In this document: one piece after another, positions 1 through 12,918 of the stretch
How positions within the stretch are numbered: the stretch's first letter is position 1
Layout of the letters: every line of letters starts with the position of its first letter
Source: Promerops cafer
Lineage: Eukaryota; Chordata; Aves; Passeriformes; Nectariniidae
DNA: 64,000 nt
Reading direction: 5' to 3'
Assembly (NCBI GenBank): GCA_013398275.1
Contig: VZSE01011607.1
Location: forward strand, 1-64,000
Position numbers and translations under genes: made by a program
The notes under the pieces: generated by a model
The model's input: only the letters and a program-made list of their open reading frames with translations
What the model was told of the DNA's origin: nothing
The model's database searches: none

Positions 1-81
1 TATAAAGAGAAACTGTATATGGCAGTTCAGATGTAGTGGGCCCTCTCTGAGAGCTGGCATTATGCTGTGTCCATCCTTGAC
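1..81 (-). other. BNC2: BNC2 3' untranslated region, proximal part only
   Basis: This is the sequence directly downstream of the TAG stop codon at 82-84 on the minus strand. It is continuous with the last coding exon and has no splice signal between them. BNC2 transcripts in other vertebrates have a very long 3' UTR, so most of it is expected outside the window. I see no polyadenylation signal on the minus strand in these 81 bases. Confidence 0.85.
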
Positions 82-742
82 CTAATCTACTGAAGTGAAA
101 GGAATGTTTTTATGCAGATTGGGGTTCTGGCTGTGCCGGTTTCGGCTACGGACAGAGGAGAACATCATGTTGCACCCAGGGACTTTGCACTTGTGCATTT
201 CTCGCAAGTGCACTGTTTTATAGTGCACTCTGAGGGTTCCCTTGTTGCTGTACATTTTGTGGCAAATGTTACACATTATCCCACCGTTGCTCACCGAAAC
301 ACTGTTGAACATGAGGGATCCTGGGACATCGGTGCCCATACCTACAGCTAAGGCAGGGGCATCTGCTTTGTGGGCAGATTCCCCGCTGTCACTTGCCCCA
401 TCGACGTCGTCCAGGAGAATACCCTCATCGCTTCCTGCATCAGATTCTCTTGAGGAATGGATACTGCTGCTGGACTGGATGCTGGAGGTGGTGCTCAGGT
501 CTAGTACCATATAGTCTTCTGCCATGCCCCTGCCGTACCCATTCATATGGGAATCCTCAGTGCCAGCAGGCGAGGAGGTGTCTTCCCTTATGTCAAGCCC
601 CATCTGGTGCTGAGCGCCATATATCTTCACCAAAAATTCATCGCGGAGGTCCTTACTAAGAGAAGGCTGTGAAGTGTCCAAGCCCATGTCATCCAGTTCT
701 TTGGTCAACAGTTTACGGTGCAGGTTTATGTTAGCACTGTGT
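82..742 (-). CDS. BNC2: Basonuclin 2, last coding exon (C-terminal 219 residues)
   Basis: This exon codes for the C-terminus of basonuclin 2, a nuclear C2H2 zinc-finger protein thought to regulate transcription and RNA processing. It opens with one base (A742) that completes the split Arg codon left by the previous exon. It then reads HSANINLH, which gives the two histidines of the second finger of pair 2 (residues 657-664 of the fragment). Next come a conserved linker (MGLD, KIYGAQHQ, YGRGMAEDYM), a serine-rich stripe (residues 739-756, at 442-495), an acidic segment (SDEGILLDD), and the complete third finger pair (residues 813-866, at 112-273). It ends NIPFTSVD and a TAG stop at 82-84. The start follows from the acceptor TTTCCCAG at 743-750. 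Reading on upstream of 742 adds only intron. The protein matches vertebrate BNC2 nearly residue for residue; the variable part is the linker before pair 3 (ALAVGMGTDVPG). BNC1 is the alternative, but these sequences are the BNC2 type. Confidence 0.97.
112..273 (-). other. BNC2: Third basonuclin zinc-finger pair (C2H2 x2)
   Basis: The first finger is C-x2-C (CNIC) followed by H-x4-H (HYKTVH). The second is C-x4-C (CKVPGC) followed by H-x6-H (HSQNPNLH). All eight zinc ligands are intact. The join between fingers, HLREMHKC, is the short linker typical of basonuclin pairs. The whole pair lies in the last exon, unlike pair 2. Confidence 0.95.
442..495 (-). other. BNC2: Serine-rich stripe in the BNC2 C-terminal linker
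   Basis: About eighteen residues that are mostly Ser with Thr, Ile and Gln (LSTTSSIQSSSSIHSS and onward). They are followed by an acidic Asp/Glu segment. A serine stripe between zinc-finger pairs 2 and 3 is a named feature of the basonuclin family. It is probably disordered and a phosphorylation target, which is inference here. Confidence 0.8.
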
Positions 743-780
743 CTGGGAAAGGAAGAGGGAAGGGAGAAAAGGAAAAATGT
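743..780 (-). other. BNC2: Splice acceptor of the last BNC2 exon
   Basis: On the minus strand a long uninterrupted pyrimidine tract (TTCTCCCTTCCCTCTTCC) leads to CCCAG, with exon sequence ACACAGTGC after it. The AG is at 743-744. Joining here to the donor at 21611 restores an intact zinc finger, which confirms the boundary. Confidence 0.95.
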
Positions 781-2287
781 ACAGTATTTCTGATTAAACA
801 TACAGTCAACAAGCACCAAATCCAAATTAGGATTTATTGATAATTTGTCATAAAAAATATCCCCTATCCAAAAATATCTGTTTCTTGGAAATATCAGTCT
901 TTCTATAAGTGGACAAATTGCAACATAAAAACTAAACAAAACAAGCAAATTTCCCCCTTAATGTTTTTCTCATTAGCTGCTGCTCCTCAACATTAGTCCC
1001 CAACAGCAACTACAGCCCTTTTATTTGAAATTTTAAAAATAATAAATTGCACTAGCGGAAAATACAAAATGCTCTTCTTGATTCCTGAATCCCTGCTGAC
1101 TTTCTCTCTCTTCAAGAGGCAAAAATATTAATATATGAAGTATATGGAATATATGAATGTGTGTCTATCTATGTCTTACACTGGATCCATGTCTTTAGGT
1201 ATTTATCCATACATAAATACATAAAAATATGTTTCTTTTTATATATATATGTACTCACATAAGTCTGTAAGTGAAATATAGGAGAGTAAAATAAAGGTAA
1301 CCGAATGAGGCATTGCCAGAGGTCCTGATTCTGCTAATTTAATTCTTGTATAAAGGGTTTCAGAATCAGGCCAAACCAAGATGGAGAAGACTTGAAGGTT
1401 TAAGAGAGCAAGTCTTTGAAATCTACATGTGAGTTTATGAAAATCTTAGCCAAAGTAGGTGGTTTCATTCTTTTAAGTTGCCACTGCCACTCCTCCCTGT
1501 ACTGTCTGAATGCAGTGCTGATTGACTCAAGCAGTGTAACGTCCAGTAAAAAAAATCCTATTAATGGCAGTGAGAATTTTGCCCCAAATCAATCAAAAAA
1601 CTTAAGCATGGGTTTGGTTTAGGTATTTGCTGAAGTTACTTCAGATATTCAAGACAATGGAAAACTGTCACCAGTGGAAGTGGATTTTAAAACAGACCCC
1701 ATGAGCTGCAAACTAAAAGATCCTCAAGTGTTTTACAGGATCTGGGCCTTTGCTCTCAAGAAATAAAGCTCTACAGTTGCAAACACTGTAAGCCTTTGGT
1801 TAGTAAACATGTAGAATAGTCTATTATTTGAAACTGCATTCTACTCTCCACTTTTGGCATTGGCTTTATTCATCCACTGCAGTAGAACCTCACTGATTTG
1901 CAGTAGTGTCAGGAAACCCTCTTTGAAAAACTGCATTTTCTGAATTAATGATGCAACCAACAAACATGACAGACATCAAAGACCTCTGACCACAGAACAT
2001 GCTCATTTTGCTGAAGTGCTTAAGTATGAGAAATCAGTGTAAAGTTTTCAGTAATAGAAAACTTTAGGGTTCAGTTTTCAGAATGTGCAGCATTGCTGAG
2101 GAAATAGCAAATATTTATTCAGTTTCTTTGGAGGGTGACTTGAATTTCGAGTCAGCAAAAAAAGAATTAGCGAAGTTCTACTGCATAACATTCTTTGCAA
2201 GCTAAGGACCCAAACCCGCAATTTACAACATGCAGACTCACCAGTCTGTCTGCCCATTATAAATTGCAGATCAGAGCCCAAATGTAG

Positions 2288-2349
2288 GAGGGAAAAGAAG
2301 AGGGGGGGGAGCGGGAGGAGGGTGGGGAAAGAGAGAGAGAAAGAGAGAA
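2288..2349. repeat. Purine-rich G/A tract
   Basis: Almost pure A/G on the plus strand, including a run of eight G followed by GGGAGGAGGG-type sequence and a short (GA)n. On the BNC2 transcript this is a C/U-rich tract. Confidence 0.8.
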
Positions 2350-3084
2350 TTTTAACATAGGAATAGCTTAATTTGCAAAAAGCACTAGGTACAAAATTGG
2401 CATGGGAAGACATAACAATGATCAAATATTTTACAGACATTCAGGTCCTACATTAACAAAAATGGGAGAAGAGGAACAATAGCTATTAGCAGTATTTCCT
2501 TACTGGAAGCTTTTATTTTAAGAAACCCTTTGAAACATACCTCTCAACCAACTGAAGTCCAAAACATGGTACAGCAATAAAATGCAAATAAATAAAGCAA
2601 ATACAAATGTAGGAAGATTAAATTAATGTGGAGTAAATCTCTGTAATTTTCTAACATTTACTTTGTGATTCATTTATCTGTTGCACGTAACTTAAGGGAA
2701 TAAACAAACAGCAATAGAACTAATCTGTCCCATTCATCTGCAAATGCAGGTAACTGTTCTCTGACATAAAACTGATACTGAAATGCAGTTTAATTGAATT
2801 GAGTGTGCTTGGGATGGGATTATTCCAGTAAGGGGGTGGTCTAGAACAGAGGATTTCTCCCCTAATGAGAGACAGTTGAGAGGTATGGGCAAGGGTGGAA
2901 AAAGTGGAGAGTATTTCTTGCTTTTGTCCCACATGGGAAATACTCTTTTCACACAAGCAAATATAGCACCATTGCTTTTTTGAGGCATAGAAGTGTAATT
3001 ATGCATATCCCCACACTGCACTTAGGAAGGCTGAGCTTACCTTGTGATAAGATCAGCTTTCTAATCTTTTGCTAAATTGAGATC

Positions 3085-3135
3085 ACAAAAGAGAGAGAGA
3101 GAGGAGAGAAGAAAAGAGAAAGAAAGGGGGAGGGG

Positions 3136-3178
<43 letters not shown>
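3085..3178. repeat. (GA)n microsatellite and purine tract
   Basis: Homopurine sequence with interrupted GA and GGGGGA units. It ends in about 20 uninterrupted GA dinucleotides at roughly 3139-3178. In the BNC2 pre-mRNA it reads as a (UC)n pyrimidine tract. A 71-codon open frame across it is an artefact (Arg-Glu repeats). Confidence 0.95.
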
Positions 3179-3180
<2 letters not shown>

Positions 3181-6100
3181 AAATTCACATTCCAATCCAG
3201 ACATATCTGGTTTTAAAAAAAAAAATCTGAAACCAATAAAACACAGACTTAAAAAAAGTCTTGACTGTGAACCTGGTTTTTGTCAGCTGTAATATCACTT
3301 ATACTGTTGTCCTGAAGGATACTGAGTCAATCACACAATACAGAAAACATAAAGCAAATTAATCAAAGCATATTCACACCATACCCATTATTATCCACAA
3401 ATGAGTTCTGAACAGATGCATGCAGTGCACGTACATGAATGATACACAGTAGCCCTGATGGTCCCTTGCCTTCCTAGTTTTAGATGGAATGTAGCTCCAG
3501 GTAAAGTTGCTAGGTGCAGTACAGGAAACGCTTACTGTGAAGGCCTGTCCACACTGACCAGAGTTATTAAATGACCGTAAAAGCACATTTGTGCTTATCA
3601 TCATAAGGCTAACTGCAAACTATTCATAAAGTACTCATGTGTGTACTTATAATTTCTCCCCTTCTCTCCCCTCTTCACTCCTGTGTTATGGGAATTTGTT
3701 TCAGCATACAAGCTAGGCAGGATAACTGTAACTGTTGCTTCCATGCATTTGTGCTGACTATTTCCTTGGTTTGCTGCTGAGAAAAACAACAGCCAGGCAT
3801 GCAGTGAAAATAAGTTCAGCATTCACTAAATGAAGAGATAAGAATAAACTGCCATGTTAAAGAGCGGCCACCAAGCCCCAGACAGACAAAGGCCATTCTG
3901 AGAAAGACCAGTGTAAGGATGTAAACTCTGCTGATGCTTTGATAAGAAGAGATGCCTCCCTTATTAAATTCTCACTTACAGCAGTAACAATCAGTAATCT
4001 AGTTAAAGTATGTACCAGCCCATAATATCTGTCAGGCAAACGATGTGCAGAAATGTGCGGACCAGTTCTGGCACTCTGCTCAGTAGTGTCCCTTTTCCGC
4101 TGTCAGCAGTACTGTTGGATTCTCCTAATATAATTACATTGACTTTTATTCAATTAAGTGCCATTCCTAGCCTTAAAAAGAAGCTACTTTATCAATTGAT
4201 TCAGGTGTAATGCAATAATAAAGATGAACTCATGGCAGTGCATTAGCTCTGCTGTTCATAACTTCTGAACATAGGTTCATTCATAGCAGTCGATTTCCAT
4301 TATGCAACCACAGTTCAAAAGAATTGATTCTTTTACATTCATTTCTTAATCTATTTCACTTCTGTTTAATACTGTCCCTAAATATCATATGTGAAAACAT
4401 TCTGGTGGAGAAGGAGGTATGAGTTGTGAAAAAATTCATTTATTTAGACACTGAATTTTTGAAATCTTATTAAAAACTCCGAAGTGTCAGACCCTCTTCT
4501 CCATAACAAACAGAGATTTTCCATCCTAATCCAATCCTTTCTCCTCTGCTTTGTCACTCCCAAAACCTAGGAAGTTCCCTATGAGCCCTTAGCCAATGCT
4601 AACCACCTGTCACCTTGTTCATCTGCTCCTCCTCATGACACCTGCAGTTTCTTGCTTCAGCTATTCTGTTCCCTGATGTGATTTACAAAGCTCCTTATCT
4701 CTACCTCCTCCACATACTGCTCCCAGGTATGTGCAAACAATGGTCCCTAAGTAAGCTGAGGCACAGCTTGGGCAGAGTCATTTGTGCCAAGGCATGAACA
4801 CCGCCTTCAAACAGACAGAAGATCCTGAAGCAAACTATGCCAAAACCTGCTGAGCTTCAGCTTGCCATGGCTCCATTACTTCTCATACCTCCACTAGCCA
4901 ATGTAAGGCCATCTCTGGTGTCATTTGCACCACCACAACTGCTGCTGTATCTTCAGGGAAAAGAACTTAAAGAACATAAGTGATTGGCAGAAATACATGT
5001 ATGTATGAAACAAAATATTTGACCTAATTAAACCCTTTGAATGTCTCTGGACTTCCTAGATTGCTTATTTGTGCATCAACTACCAGAATGGCATTTGATC
5101 CTCACAGTGGACATTTTGTGTAAAGACAACTGGTGATTGAAGACTTCCAGGCAGAAATACGCCATCGAATGAGTTTAACTTAAGATATATCTCACTCTAC
5201 TTCAGTTAGTATACCTACCCATTCCTAGGCAACAAGGGATGGTGAAGACGATTTGTTCTGAAAATACTGTCTGGGCCAAAGAATGTCCAAACACCTTTTT
5301 AGGTCTGTACTAAGCGAGATACCCTTAAAAATTAGGAGGGTATTTTTCCAAGATGTTTTGAAATGTAGCTTGTGGCAAGGAAGTTCAAACAAATTCTAGG
5401 ATACAGAAGACTTGATTTTTTGACATAAATACCACTCTTTTCAAGTTACTATTAATTAATTACATATATGGAAAGCAAAAGTGTATGCAAAGTCCTCACT
5501 AGAGTGAATTTGGCTGTAAGAATGGAGCAGTGCTGCTGTGAGGATGATAATGATCCTAAATATAAAATCTGTGGTTGTGGTTAAATGTCAACCTCTGAGT
5601 TCACCACTGCCTTTTCAGACAGGAGTTTCAGCAGCAGTGCAATGCAGAATCCTACAGCAGTTACAGAAGCTCCCTCACTCTGGGCATGATCCCACTGGTA
5701 GTAGTATTTTCCTTCTCTTGTGAAGTTCATGGAAGTATTCTTTCTTAACCAAAATTCATAGTTGGTTACACCCCACCTACTACTTGCAAGTTTTTAGTGA
5801 CAGATGCACTACACACCAACAGAAGGAAGGGGATTATAAGCCTAGGAAATATGGTCAATTAAACATACATTCTATTTACACAGATCATAAATCCTGACCG
5901 GGATCTCTTTAGCAGTTTCTTTCTACACTTGTCAAGGAATTTGATTTTGTTAATTTACTGTCCATTTGTTGGAAAGAAAAAGTTTAATTGCCACTTTAGT
6001 TTACTTTATTTTTATTTAGTCTGTCTTTTAATTTCATTTTGAAGTGAGTAAGTAGGAATTTATCAGAGTAGAATTTGTCCTGGTATAGAACTTGGCATGA

Positions 6101-7820
6101 ATACTATGGATGATTGAAGGCCAAAGGTGGATGCACCCACAGCTGCAGTCCTATCTGCACCGGGGCAAACCTCATCTCTGATGTACAGAGCAGAGAGAGA
6201 GAATTCAGATTAAAAGAGCACTGTTTATTTAGATTCGAGCATTATAGAGGGCACAAAACCAACTGCATGAAAAATTAGGTTGAATGTGTTCACCGTTCAG
6301 AATAGGACAGGCTGTTGAAAATTAAGCATATAGTATTATTTTATTAATTATTCTAGCAAGAGGAAAGTATGATTATACTTAAATATTATGAGATGAGAGA
6401 GAAAAAGGGAGTGAGAATGAAAGAGATGCACAGTTGCTAGGGCAATCAGTTAGGGACTGTGGAAACCCACTTTCTACTGCTTAATGCAATGAGAAAGAAA
6501 AGCCAAGCCAATTGGTGTCCCGGTTAAATGTCCTAGCTACTACTTCTCATCTCATTGTAAGCAACAAAGCTCCCTGATAAAGATCTCAGTCAACCATCAA
6601 AGTAAATTGTATTGTTCATTAAAATTCTGAAATTATCTATTTCAACATTTCCAGTTGTACCCAGCCACAACCATTCTTCCTGTGTTTCTAAGAAATCCAC
6701 CATCCCAGTTTCTAACAAGATATTCTGAAAGTGCCTTTTCTGGCAAACATATGATTTGATAAATTATCACCACCTAGCCCTACCATTCTAACACTGCAAA
6801 AAATCACACACACAATGTTTCAGCAGGAGGTCATCAGTCTTTGGTCAGCTTTGTTTTAGGATCAATAAGTGATTCCAGCATTAAGTAACACTATAAAATT
6901 ATTTTTTGAGACTTAATGCATGCAAAGATAGCATAAAATTATTTTCTGTCAAATTATGTTTTTTCCAAGTGATAGTAGATTTAATTTTTTTTAAAGAAGA
7001 CAGATGCTACTATTGGGTTACAAAACCTGAAACCACACAACCTTCAGCAGTTTGAGAAGGTTTTGTTAGAAAATCAAAGGGGAGAACACAACTGGCTGGC
7101 GATTTATGTACAAATTGACGAATCTCTTATTAAAGTTGGATATGGAAGTAACTGCTCTGGTTGTACAGGTCCCATAAAAGCTATTCTCCTGCTATACTTA
7201 GTTTACAACTAAATTCTATCAATCTGGTTTAAAATATCATAAACAATGAAACTTTCATCATTCGTCCTGTGACACTTTTTCTACACATATTTTTCAGCTC
7301 AGTATTCAGCCTACATTTTTACCTATAGGGAAATGTTAAAGGGAAGTTTTCTTTGTTTCTCTTCACCTCAAAGGTAAAGAGAATTATGGTTTTGTTTTAA
7401 TTTTTCACATGATTTTAGTTGCTAACATAATTTAGTAATATGTTCTTCAATTTCATTTCCCTTTCCTGCCTGGAACTCATAGAAAGGCCCAGAATAGGTG
7501 AACACTACAGAAAGTAAACCCAGAATTTCTCAGAATCTCTGCAGACTGAAACTGCTGAGTTTCATGCAGCTAAAATCAAAGAACAAGAAAGTAAGACTCT
7601 GGCTAAATATAACAGTGTACATATTTATGAGAAAGGTATGGCCTCAATTCTGATATGTTTTCAAGAAAGAAACAGCAATTGTTTCTCCCATTTGCTTACA
7701 AGTATCAACAATAAAACAGTTCCTGGAATTTAATTAGTAACAGAACTGTTAAAGAAATTATCTTCTCACTTACTGTTCTAATTTTCCCACTCTATCAGCA
7801 GTCTTTGATACAGGGTTTGT

Positions 7821-7874
7821 ATTGTTTTGTTTTGTTTGGTTTTTTTTTTTAATTGAAAAGAAAAAAAAAAGAAA
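7821..7874. repeat. Poly(T)/poly(A) tract with TTTTG units
   Basis: TTTTG pentamers run into a stretch of T, then AATTG, then a stretch of A interrupted by G. The T run and the A run are mutually complementary and could form a hairpin. Confidence 0.8.
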
Positions 7875-10800
7875 TCCATAAATCTAAGCAAAGATAGTAA
7901 CAGTTTGAAATCTTGATCTGACCTAAATTATAATATTCACATTTATCTCAACAGGGACAAAGTTTAAGTCTGTACACTAGTGCTTCCATGTATTTGATCG
8001 TATTTAATTTGCCTCTGAATGAAAGAGGAAAAGTAGGTATAGGGGCTAGACTTTAGAAGGAGTTGAGGCAAAAATACTATACTGCCCGATAAAACTGTGG
8101 CATTTCTACATGAACAGGGTAATAGCATCAGTTCTTGAGGCCTGAAATTGCATAGAATCTGAAAAATATTAACCTTTCTTAGGAAGAAAATCCAAAAGGT
8201 AAAATACAGTTCAGCACCTATTAAAAAAAGTAAAAAAACCCCCAGTGCTTATTAAATACAGGAAATAAAGGACAAGCAAGTTCTTGCAAATTAAAGATGT
8301 GGAGCCCAGTCATTTCAATCCCTTTCAATATGAAACAAATCACTCACACTGGTCACGAAGACAGCTCCCTCTACACTCAAATTATTCACTTGAAGATAAG
8401 CTCCTATCAAACTCTTTAGGGGTTTAACTAATTTACTGCACAGATACGGCATGTCTGTTGTAATAACAGGTAGGATGTATTGGGGTCGACCATTTATCAG
8501 AATTAGACTTCTTTTTTCAATTCACAGTGAATTATGCTGCCTACACTGCTCCTCTTTCTCAGAGCTTCCCATCCCCTTACGGCCCCTAATGTGGCAGGCA
8601 AACAAAATTGACAGTCTCATCTTGTCAACAAGGGGTGATTCTCCTGAGAAGCCATTTAACTTTGCAGAGGAAGCAATGTATTAATGTGCCTGTCCCAGGA
8701 ATGTTAATCATCTTCAAGCTCCCTCTAACTTTGACATGTACAAAATCACCAAATTTGTTTACTAAATGAATCGTAATATGCTAATAAGAGAGCATGACAT
8801 ATATGGTAAAGCCAAACAGATGGTTTGTTTACTCCACTTTGCAACTTTATAAATGTTGTAACTCTGAAGATGTTAGTGAGAATTATTGGTTTGTTGGCAG
8901 TGGCAAACATGCCTTTTGCATACTTAATCCACAGTTAGAGTCAGAAAACAATTTATCATCACCACGGAATGCATAAAAAATGTTAATGCAGTGATAGCAT
9001 TTAGAAAGGCAGGATAGTTGACTGTGTGGGCAAATACTCAGGTTAAATATGAAACTGATATTTGATGGCAATATTTGCTACCAAATAATGAAAAAAACCC
9101 CAAAACTGTCAGGCTTGGGATTCTTGAAAGGTCCAATAATTCAGTACATAGCTGTTGATGTGTTTAGTGAAATGGCCCTTATGGTGTGAACAGAATTATG
9201 CTTTCACAACAGTTGTGTGTGCTCAGAAGCATTGAGGTTATGTTGGACTCTTAATGTGTTACTATTGTTGTCCATTAAAGATCAAAAGATGTTACAAACA
9301 AAAAGCACAACGACTGGAGTACTTGCCAAAGTTACTGAGAAACGATCAAAACTGTGTTGCAACCCTTCAACCTCTCACTTTACTAGCTGCCTGGAAGCAA
9401 AACAGACTCATTGCAAAATAGCCAGCACTCTTGTCTAATATCCAGACTGGCTGAGATAGTTTAGAATAAGAGGATTTATCTGACAGAATATTTTCTAAGT
9501 GAACTGACACAGTGTCACAATGTTACATGCACAAGAAGTCATTATACATGTGACAAAGTCCTTTGATGGGCATAACTGGTGCTTAGCACCACTGTCTATC
9601 ACTCCATAGCTTTTTCTACAACTTACACAAGCTCTACAGAAGAGTTTAGCTGGTGCAGTGTTCCGCAGTCATGCATTAAGTCCTCATATCCACTGTCTTG
9701 AAGTATTTGCTAGTCCTTGACACAAGATGTATTTTCCCTTAAGAAGTACTGAAGGGATGAAGAATACATGCATTAACATTTCTTTTCTAACCTAAATGAT
9801 CTAAATATCACATGATCCAAATTTTGTAATCAGAAGTTTTCATCTTTCATTTCATTTTACTGCTACAGCCAAATGTGATAATTTTCCAAGTTTTTACACA
9901 AACAGACCCTCCAGTTCAGCATGCCACTCATGAATTTTGCTGAACTCCAAGTTTTAGTAAATGCAGAAATAAAGACAAAATTCAGGCAGAATTCCTAGTT
10001 TTCCCCAGCTTTGATTTCAAACTAAATCTTTTCACTCAGATGTTGATGAACAGCAACATATTAACTCATGGTTTGCTTAGGAGATCTGCAGACTCTTTAC
10101 TGACTGAACCTCAAGTTCAAAATAATAATAAAACCTGAGGTCCAGGGATAGTTTTGTATGATTTCAGGTTCCACAGCAAATCTGTAAACCCTTTCTTTTT
10201 GATCAAAATGCAAAAGTAATTCTCATTCCTAATGTTTGTTTATCTAAAAATACTGTTTTATTTATATAATACCAGAAGAACTATAAAACCAAATATGACA
10301 TGGCGTTTCAGCGGGGTTCCTTTATTAGTAATTTTGCCTTACTAAATAAGTACCCCTATCAGGTCAACGGATAGCTGATTATCCTAAAACCTCCTTTCAT
10401 TGATGCCCCGACTTCCCAGTAATTTCAGTCCTCTGAGATTCTTCCATACAAGCTATTGTCAGCGTTTATTAAATTCTCGACTTTTTACTCATCCACAAGA
10501 GAATGTGCAAAGATATCTAAGTTCAGCTTGCTGTCCAAGGATTATTTTGGAAGAAACATTAGCGGCCGTCCCAGCCTGGCGCTTATATCTCATTTGAAAC
10601 ATCTACTCATTCCTGACCAACAAAGAAAATTTCAATAAAGTACTTTTACTGGTTTAACAGCAGTGAGCTCCTGGGATTGTCAAAGTGCTCAGTCTTTTCC
10701 GAGGAGAGAAGGAATCAGCAGCTCAAATATAATTAACCTTCCATTCTCAATGCAAACTGCCACGCACAGGAGCTCTGCAGTCTATTAGTGAAGTTATAAC

Positions 10801-12520
10801 GGCCAACAGGCAGAGGCAAAATTGGTCAAAAAGTTGGCTGCTGCTGTCATATTTTTAGAATTATGATTAATGACACTAATAATGTGGATGATTACTGATA
10901 CGTGTATCTCCTGCAGTTTATCATATTGCACTGGCTGCCTACGTCCACAATAAACATGATGCTATCATTTACCTCTTTATTGAAGGCAATCCTTCTCTTG
11001 AAGGAGCACATTCTAATTACTTTGTAATGTTTTATGTCTTAAACATTTTGCAGCTCTGGACCTTGCCAACTGCTTCATGTCTACCATTGATTAATTACAG
11101 AATGTTTAATCAAAATTTAGAACCTAATGCAGTCATTTATGAATGCGCTGCAGTGCCAAGATAGTTAGGCTGCCGTCCCAAGCTTGGAGAGTGCTGGGTT
11201 CAAAATTAAATCCCAGAAATCTGGAAGATGCCAAAGATTTTACCTCAAGTGATTTGAGTTTAAAAATCTCACTTCAGTTGATGAATGACAGGCACCCATT
11301 CAAAGTGAAAGGTGTTTGTTGTATATGTATGTATGCTTGCATGTTCCTATCACATTTTTCGTCTTCAAATCTCTTCATTTTTCTCTTTATGCCATTGTTG
11401 CTGCAGCTGCAGCCCCTTTACAAGCCTTCCTTGCTGCTAAAGCTCTTGCAAACACCAGTCAAGAGAGTGTAGTTTTGAAGTGGTTAAACGAGTGAAAAAT
11501 AATTTGCAGGGACAAATACATAAGTTTTTTTTTAATGTGGATTTTTATGGTACTGTCATACAACCATTCACCGTTGAAGTTAAGTGTTTTTTTAATACCA
11601 TTACTGAACTGCTGAAATGGATGCTAATATAGCTTGGAGTGCTAATGTCAAATCCTGGTAATAAAAAAGACAGACTGCTGAATGAAATAATTTCAAGTAA
11701 AAAATAGAACAAAAGTGCTCTCACTCTCGCTCTGCACTTTTATTGAATTGGGACTGACTGAGCCAATTGCTTTAGAAGTCTGTAAAACACAATTACTAGT
11801 GAGCTGACTGACCCAGCAGTGCCCCTTCTGTGACAGAACAGACTAAAAAGGCTGCAGAATTAGTGCTGTTCCCCTATCTGGCTATCAGACCTGAGAGACA
11901 TCCAGTGCAGGATCTGTTATCCTTCCTGCCAGGGCCCCTCCTCATGAAATCTTGGTTCTCAGTCTTGCATAATATATAATCTGTGTGCATCTTCTTCTTG
12001 AAACAAGGGCTCATTTACCTTCTGAGATGGAATCCAAGTTCTGTTTCTATCCATTGTGTTTTTACATCCTTATCTAATAACATAATATATGTCTTTCTTT
12101 CAGTACACGCATCCACAGACACACATATACATGTTTGGTCTATTTTTATTTCCGCATATTCTGTGCAAAACACAAAAGTACAACCTAAGGTTTACAGGCA
12201 GCAAAATTAACTATGTCCCATTTGTATTTTCAGTTGTAAGTGGCTGAACTGTAATTGCTTTCTTTATTCTGGCATAACAAAGAAAAGGAGAGAGAGGGAG
12301 GAAGAGGGAAAGAAAGGGAAAAAAAATGTATTGAACTGGAAATGCGAAACACTTTTCCCTAGTTAATAAAATAAGCAATAAAGTTTGTAAAGCACTAAAA
12401 TCAAAATCAGTAACATTGGAAATAACAACTTATAAACCCTATAATTTACATCTTGTGTTTCAGACTCATATAGTTTGATTCAAACGTACAGCTTGGGGCT
12501 TTCTTACCCTTCTTTATTCA

Positions 12521-12559
12521 AAAAAAAAAAAAAAAAAGNNNNAAAAAAAAAAAAAAAAA
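12521..12559. repeat. Poly(A) tract containing an assembly gap
   Basis: Seventeen A and a G, then four N at 12539-12542, then a further seventeen A. The homopolymer probably caused the sequencing or assembly break, so its true length is unknown. The 106-codon open frame across it contains undefined residues and is not a gene. Confidence 0.95.
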
Positions 12560-12868
12560 GGAAAACCAAAGTGACAGCAAAAAATATCTTCTTATTACAC
12601 TCTTACCCTTTCCTTCTCTCCCCCTGCTTTCACCACACAAAACAAACCATTTTACATTTATTCACAATGCCAAAAAAGTCCTGCAATTCCTTCTCTTTTA
12701 TGAAAGCAAACATTTCTGGCAATCTAAAACTCTTTCATTTCTCTTCCAGGTCCATTTATATGAAGCTCGAAGGTGCCTCATGGCAAAAATGTTAAATTAT
12801 TTCTTAGACAGATCTTTTAAAGCAATGTTATTTAGGGCAAGCTTAAATGTGAAATAGACTCTTAATTA

Positions 12869-12869
12869 A

Positions 12870-12917
<48 letters not shown>
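12869..12917. repeat. (AAT)n trinucleotide microsatellite
   Basis: About 16 perfect AAT units with no interruption. Long perfect trinucleotide arrays like this are usually polymorphic. Confidence 0.97.

Positions 12918-12918
<1 letters not shown>

Noticed and set aside
743..948. Open frame upstream of the last BNC2 exon that would extend it to a Met at 948
   Set aside because: The added sequence is hydrophobic with no BNC2 similarity and lies beyond a strong splice acceptor at 743. The spliced joint to 21612 restores the zinc finger exactly, so this is intron read-through.
3077..3292. 71-codon open frame rich in Arg-Glu
   Set aside because: It is a translation of the (GA)n repeat.
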